A stretch of DNA of 64,000 nt. Source: Oceanicaulis sp. HLUCCA04 (GTDB lineage: Bacteria; Pseudomonadota; Alphaproteobacteria; Caulobacterales; Maricaulaceae). The position numbers and the translations under genes are program-made. The stretch is from assembly GCA_001314625.1 (NCBI GenBank), contig LJSH01000002.1:340458-404457 (forward strand). The letters run 5' to 3'. This document shows positions 61,253 through 64,000 of this stretch, one piece after another; the stretch's first letter is position 1, and every line of letters begins with the position of its first letter. The notes beneath the pieces were generated by a model. That model was not told where the DNA came from. It did no database searches and saw only the letters and a list, made by a program, of their open reading frames with translations.

Positions 61253-61398
61253 GGCGGGCCTTTGTCTTGGACAGAAGCATTCGGTGTTGATGATAGGCAT
61301 GGCACGCGTTGCGTCCATGGTTGCGGGCAGGCAGAACGCAAAAGGCGGGCCGCTGACGGCCCGCCTTCATCATATGTGGTGCATTGTCGCAAAAGGCG

Positions 61399-61569
61399 TC
61401 AATGTCGGCGCCGGAGGTTTTCAATCTCCTCCTTGAGGCGCAATTTCTGTCGCTTGAGTTCTGCGAGATGAAGCGTATCTGCCGAAGGGTGCTTGAGTTC
61501 GTTCTCGATGCGGCTTTCCAGTTGCGTGTGACGTTGGTCGAGCTCACGGATACGCGCTTCAGCTGGCAT
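61399..61569 (-). CDS. DUF465 (YdcH-like) small coiled-coil protein
   Basis: 56 residues from ATG 61569 (ribosome site GGAGG, 8 nt upstream) to TGA 61399: MPAEARIRELDQRHTQLESR, IENELKHPSADTLHLAELKR, QKLRLKEEIENLRRRH. The LKxxKLxLKEEI core is typical of DUF465/YdcH. Function unknown. A second DUF465 gene lies at 62912-63121 on the other strand. Confidence 0.85.
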   Translation of the reverse strand: MPAEARIRELDQRHTQLESRIENELKHPSADTLHLAELKRQKLRLKEEIENLRRRH

Positions 61570-61666
61570 GTTGTGCCTCCTTCGCTAGATCAAGGACGAC
61601 AAGTGAAACATCAAATGCCCCCGTCTATCAATGGTGAAGAATGTCCGTGTAGCGGAAAGCTTTCCC

Positions 61667-62296
61667 ATGTCTGAAGCCAAGTCCTTGCCCCGGCGCATGA
61701 TTGTCGGCCTGTCAGGGGCATCCGGCGTTGTCTACGGGATGCGCGCGCTCGAGGCTTTGCGCGATCTGGGCGTCGAAACGCATGTTGTCGCCAGCAAGGC
61801 TGCCGAGATGACGCTGGGCTATGAGATGGACCTCAAGGCTGCAGACATCCGGGCACGTGCGAGCCACACCTATGCGTTTCCTGATATCGGCGCGCCTATC
61901 GCGTCCGGCTCGTTCCAGACGCTGGGCATGCTGATTGCGCCCTGCTCGGTGCGCACGATGAGCGAGATTGCGACCGGCGTTACCTCCAGCCTGCTGACGC
62001 GCGCAGCCGATGTCGTGCTGAAGGAACGCAGGCGCCTCGTGCTGATGGTTCGCGAGACGCCGTTTCATCTGGGCCATCTGCGTACCATGACGCAGCTCAC
62101 CGAGATGGGCGCGATCATCATGCCGCCGCTTCCGGCCTTCTACGCCAAGCCCGCGACGCTTGATGACATGGTCGACCAGTCCGTGGGCCGGGCGCTGGAC
62201 CTGTTTGGCCTCGACTGGGATCTGACCCGGCGCTGGGGCGAGGATATCGCCGAAGGTAAGCGGCCCGGTGCCTCGCGTCGTAGCGGTCCAAAATGA
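61667..62296 (+). CDS. ubiX: Flavin prenyltransferase UbiX
   Basis: Makes prenylated FMN, cofactor of UbiD-type decarboxylases in ubiquinone synthesis. 209 residues from ATG 61667: MIVGLSGASGVVYGMRALEA, IASGSFQTLGMLIAPCSVRT, MSEIATGVTSSLLTRAADVV and LKERRRLVLMVRETPFHLGH. Overlaps TIGR02444 by ATGA. ubiD is not in the window. Confidence 0.95.
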   Translation: MSEAKSLPRRMIVGLSGASGVVYGMRALEALRDLGVETHVVASKAAEMTLGYEMDLKAADIRARASHTYAFPDIGAPIASGSFQTLGMLIAPCSVRTMSEIATGVTSSLLTRAADVVLKERRRLVLMVRETPFHLGHLRTMTQLTEMGAIIMPPLPAFYAKPATLDDMVDQSVGRALDLFGLDWDLTRRWGEDIAEGKRPGASRRSGPK

Positions 62297-62787
62297 CCGG
62301 CACGCACGGGCAAAGCCTGTGGGACTTTTCTGTTGGCCTTTATGCGCACCCGCCCGTGCAGTCCGCGGCGCTGGCGCTGCAGGATGCCGGTCTGGACGTG
62401 AATATCGCTTTCTGGATTGTGTGGAGCACGCGGGCCGGCCGCGACCCGGTAGCGGTTCTGGCAGAGGCCGTATCGCTTGCCGGTGAGTGGTATGATCTGG
62501 CGGTCGGCCCGCTGCGCCGCGTGAGGGACCGGCTGAAACCGCCGCCCGCCGGTGTTGCGCCAGAGGCGGCATCCGTGCTTCGCAGCTCTGTTCTCGGCGC
62601 GGAGCTGGAAGCGGAGAAGATTGCCCAGGCCCTGCTGCAATCCCTTGATGCTCCGGTGGATACGGGCACCCTGTCATGGCCGCAGAGTGCTGCTCGCGCG
62701 CTGGAACATTATGCCGCACATGCCGGCGCCGCCTTGCAGGCGATGAAGTTCAAAGAAGCCGTTTTCTCCGTCGTCGAAAAAGAGTAG
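62293..62787 (+). CDS. TIGR02444 family protein
   Basis: 164 residues: SLWDFSVGLYAHPPVQSAAL, ALQDAGLDVNIAFWIVWSTR and AEAVSLAGEWYDLAVGPLRR define TIGR02444, an uncharacterised proteobacterial family. Its ATG overlaps the ubiX stop. The usual neighbour, ubiX or a DUF465 gene, is present on both sides. Confidence 0.85.
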   Translation: MTGTHGQSLWDFSVGLYAHPPVQSAALALQDAGLDVNIAFWIVWSTRAGRDPVAVLAEAVSLAGEWYDLAVGPLRRVRDRLKPPPAGVAPEAASVLRSSVLGAELEAEKIAQALLQSLDAPVDTGTLSWPQSAARALEHYAAHAGAALQAMKFKEAVFSVVEKE

Positions 62788-62911
62788 TGTCCGCGGCTCA
62801 ACTGCCGGGTGCGTGTTTGCCGGTGGCGGGTTTGGTTGTGTCCACGCTGTTGCATGTGCCAGTCCGGCAGCCCGGATGCACGTGGCAATCCAGAACAGGT
62901 TGTTTCGCCCG

Positions 62912-63121
62912 ATGTTCGGTGACCTCGACGAAGATGCGCTGTTATCCAAGCTGGCCGAACTGCGCAGCGAGCATCGTTCTCTGGACGCCGAGGTGCGCGC
63001 CGCGCAGGAGTGCGGCATGATCGATCAGCTCAAGCTGGTCCGTCTGAAGCGGCGCAAGCTTCTGCTCAAGGACCTCATCTTCGCCATCGAAGACCAGCTT
63101 AATCCCGACATTATCGCCTGA
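62912..63121 (+). CDS. DUF465 (YdcH-like) small protein
   Basis: 69 residues from ATG 62912; ATG 62876 is an alternative start. DEDALLSKLAELRSEHRSLD, AEVRAAQECGMIDQLKLVRL and KRRKLLLKDLIFAIEDQL show the DUF465 signature including the LKLxRLKKRKLxLKDxI core. Second DUF465 member within 1.5 kb. Confidence 0.82.
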   Translation: MFGDLDEDALLSKLAELRSEHRSLDAEVRAAQECGMIDQLKLVRLKRRKLLLKDLIFAIEDQLNPDIIA

Positions 63122-63236
63122 GGCGGCGGCGGGTTGAACCGGCCATCATCGGGTGCTGTGCGGGCAATAGCTCGACGCACGCGCCTCGTGGCATTAGCTT
63201 CCCTGTCGAGAACACAGGTCCAAGGGAGGCTTACCC

Positions 63237-64000
63237 ATGACTATTCGTATCAGACACCGCCTGGCTGCGGCCGTGCTGGCCAGCCTGGCTGTCGGCGTGC
63301 CGGTGGCGATGGCACCGGCCCTGGCGCAGGAGCAGGCCGAGGCCAGAGCGGTTTCGATCAATGATCTTTTCCAGCTGCGTCAGGCCGGTCAGGTGATGAT
63401 GGCGCCCGATGGCGGGCAGGTGGTGTTCACGGTGTCGGTGCCGCGCGACCTGCGGGCTGATGACAGCGACGGCACGCCATCAACACAGCTTTATGTGGCC
63501 GATGCGCCGGGAGCCTTGCGCGCCCTTGTTGCCGGTGAAGACACGGCAAGCGGTGTAGCCTTGCACCCGGATGGCGAAAGCGTCACCTATCTGACCAACC
63601 GCGAAGGTGATGAGCGTCCTGCTCTCTACCGGATGGCGCTGGCCGGCGGCGAGCCGGAGCGGCTCTACCATCCCGAAACCGGCATGCAGGGCTATCTCCT
63701 GTCGTCGGACGCGCGCTGGCTTTACTTCGTCGGACGTACACCGGACGGCGGAGATGACGGCGATCTTCGCGAGCGGGGCTTCCGGGCCAATGTGTATGAG
63801 GAAAACCAGCCTGTATCCTACGTCTGGCGGATTGATCTGACCGAAGAGGGCGCGTCTGCCGAGCCGCTGGATCTGACAGGTCATGTCTCTGCCATCGCGC
63901 TGAGCGATGACGGATCGCGGCTCGCTGTCAGGCTGGCGCCGACCGCTTCGGTGGACGATTCCATGATGGAGCAGCGCTGGAGCTTTATCGACACCAATAC
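63237..64000 (+). CDS. S9-family prolyl oligopeptidase-like peptidase, 3' truncated by the window
   Basis: Starts at ATG 63237 after AAGGGAGG and is still open at 64000 (254 codons). Signal peptide (LAAAVLASLAVGVPVAMAPA, cut near LAQ) then a beta-propeller typical of S9 peptidases: VSINDLFQLRQAGQVMMAPD, GGQVVFTVSVPRDLRADD, PDGESVTYLTNREGDERPAL and AISLS-type blade repeats (seen as SAIALSDDGSRLAVRL). The catalytic C-terminal domain is outside the window, so the enzymatic class is inferred from the propeller alone. Confidence 0.8.
   Translation, partial: MTIRIRHRLAAAVLASLAVGVPVAMAPALAQEQAEARAVSINDLFQLRQAGQVMMAPDGGQVVFTVSVPRDLRADDSDGTPSTQLYVADAPGALRALVAGEDTASGVALHPDGESVTYLTNREGDERPALYRMALAGGEPERLYHPETGMQGYLLSSDARWLYFVGRTPDGGDDGDLRERGFRANVYEENQPVSYVWRIDLTEEGASAEPLDLTGHVSAIALSDDGSRLAVRLAPTASVDDSMMEQRWSFIDTN

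Overview
The window is 64 kb of GC-rich (roughly 60-65% by eye) alphaproteobacterial chromosome. Marker genes include rpoH, a TrcR-type (DUF1013) cell-cycle regulator, PhaR, DUF4908, DUF1465/DUF1192, TIGR02302, DUF2125 and a HIG1-type small protein. Together with TonB-dependent receptors and a long S9 peptidase they point to the Caulobacterales/Maricaulales side of the class (Hyphomonadaceae-like, e.g. Maricaulis, Oceanicaulis or Glycocaulis). The genus is an inference. No rRNA, tRNA, CRISPR array, integrase or transposase was found.

Layout. 0-11 kb: a lysoplasmalogenase-like membrane protein (cut by the window edge), rpoH, an acetyltransferase, a 43-residue membrane peptide, a chemoreceptor, a bile-acid/Na+ symporter-family protein, rluD, a TonB-dependent receptor, a lipoprotein PhoD phosphatase and a DUF4168 secreted protein. 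11.06-11.58 kb is an unusual intergenic stretch with interlocked inverted repeats, a 100-bp island of 18% G+C, a small coding remnant and a terminator. 11.6-20.4 kb: folE, cysS, a NifU-like scaffold, yidD, a glycosyltransferase, HMG-CoA lyase, phaR and phaB facing apart, DUF4908. 20.4-33.4 kb: a core block with gloB, a methyltransferase, hisC, DUF2125, plsC, ydcF, ftsX, ftsE, a zinc-ribbon protein, TIGR02302, an LptM-like lipoprotein, argH and a TlpA-like thioredoxin. 34-35 kb: a zeta-toxin/ParD-like antitoxin operon with a palindromic operator candidate. 35.9-40.2 kb: etfB-etfA, yceI, an ArsR-type repressor with a membrane partner, cobO and a HIG1 protein. 40.5-51.6 kb: TetR, gluQRS, an esterase, an HNH nuclease, the glycolytic run gap-pgk-fba, thiE, a Sel1-repeat protein, a GH108 lysozyme, efp and suhB.

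51.6-53.8 kb is a compact, visibly AT-richer three-gene operon: a 455-residue protein ending in a recognisable PD-(D/E)XK nuclease fold, followed by two small helical proteins that are paralogs of each other. I do not recognise it as a named system; it is the best candidate here for an undescribed defence-like module. 54-64 kb returns to core genes: a MotA/TolQ-like plus OmpA-like pair, rpmE, DUF1465, DUF1192, quinone oxidoreductase, trcR, an SDR, a TPR protein, two DUF465 peptides flanking ubiX and TIGR02444, and an S9 peptidase running off the window.

Several coding pairs overlap by ATGA or GTGA (translational coupling): gloB/cupin, plsC/DUF2125, ftsE/ftsX, argH/lipoprotein, antitoxin/zeta toxin, ArsR/membrane protein, ubiX/TIGR02444 and the two small island proteins.
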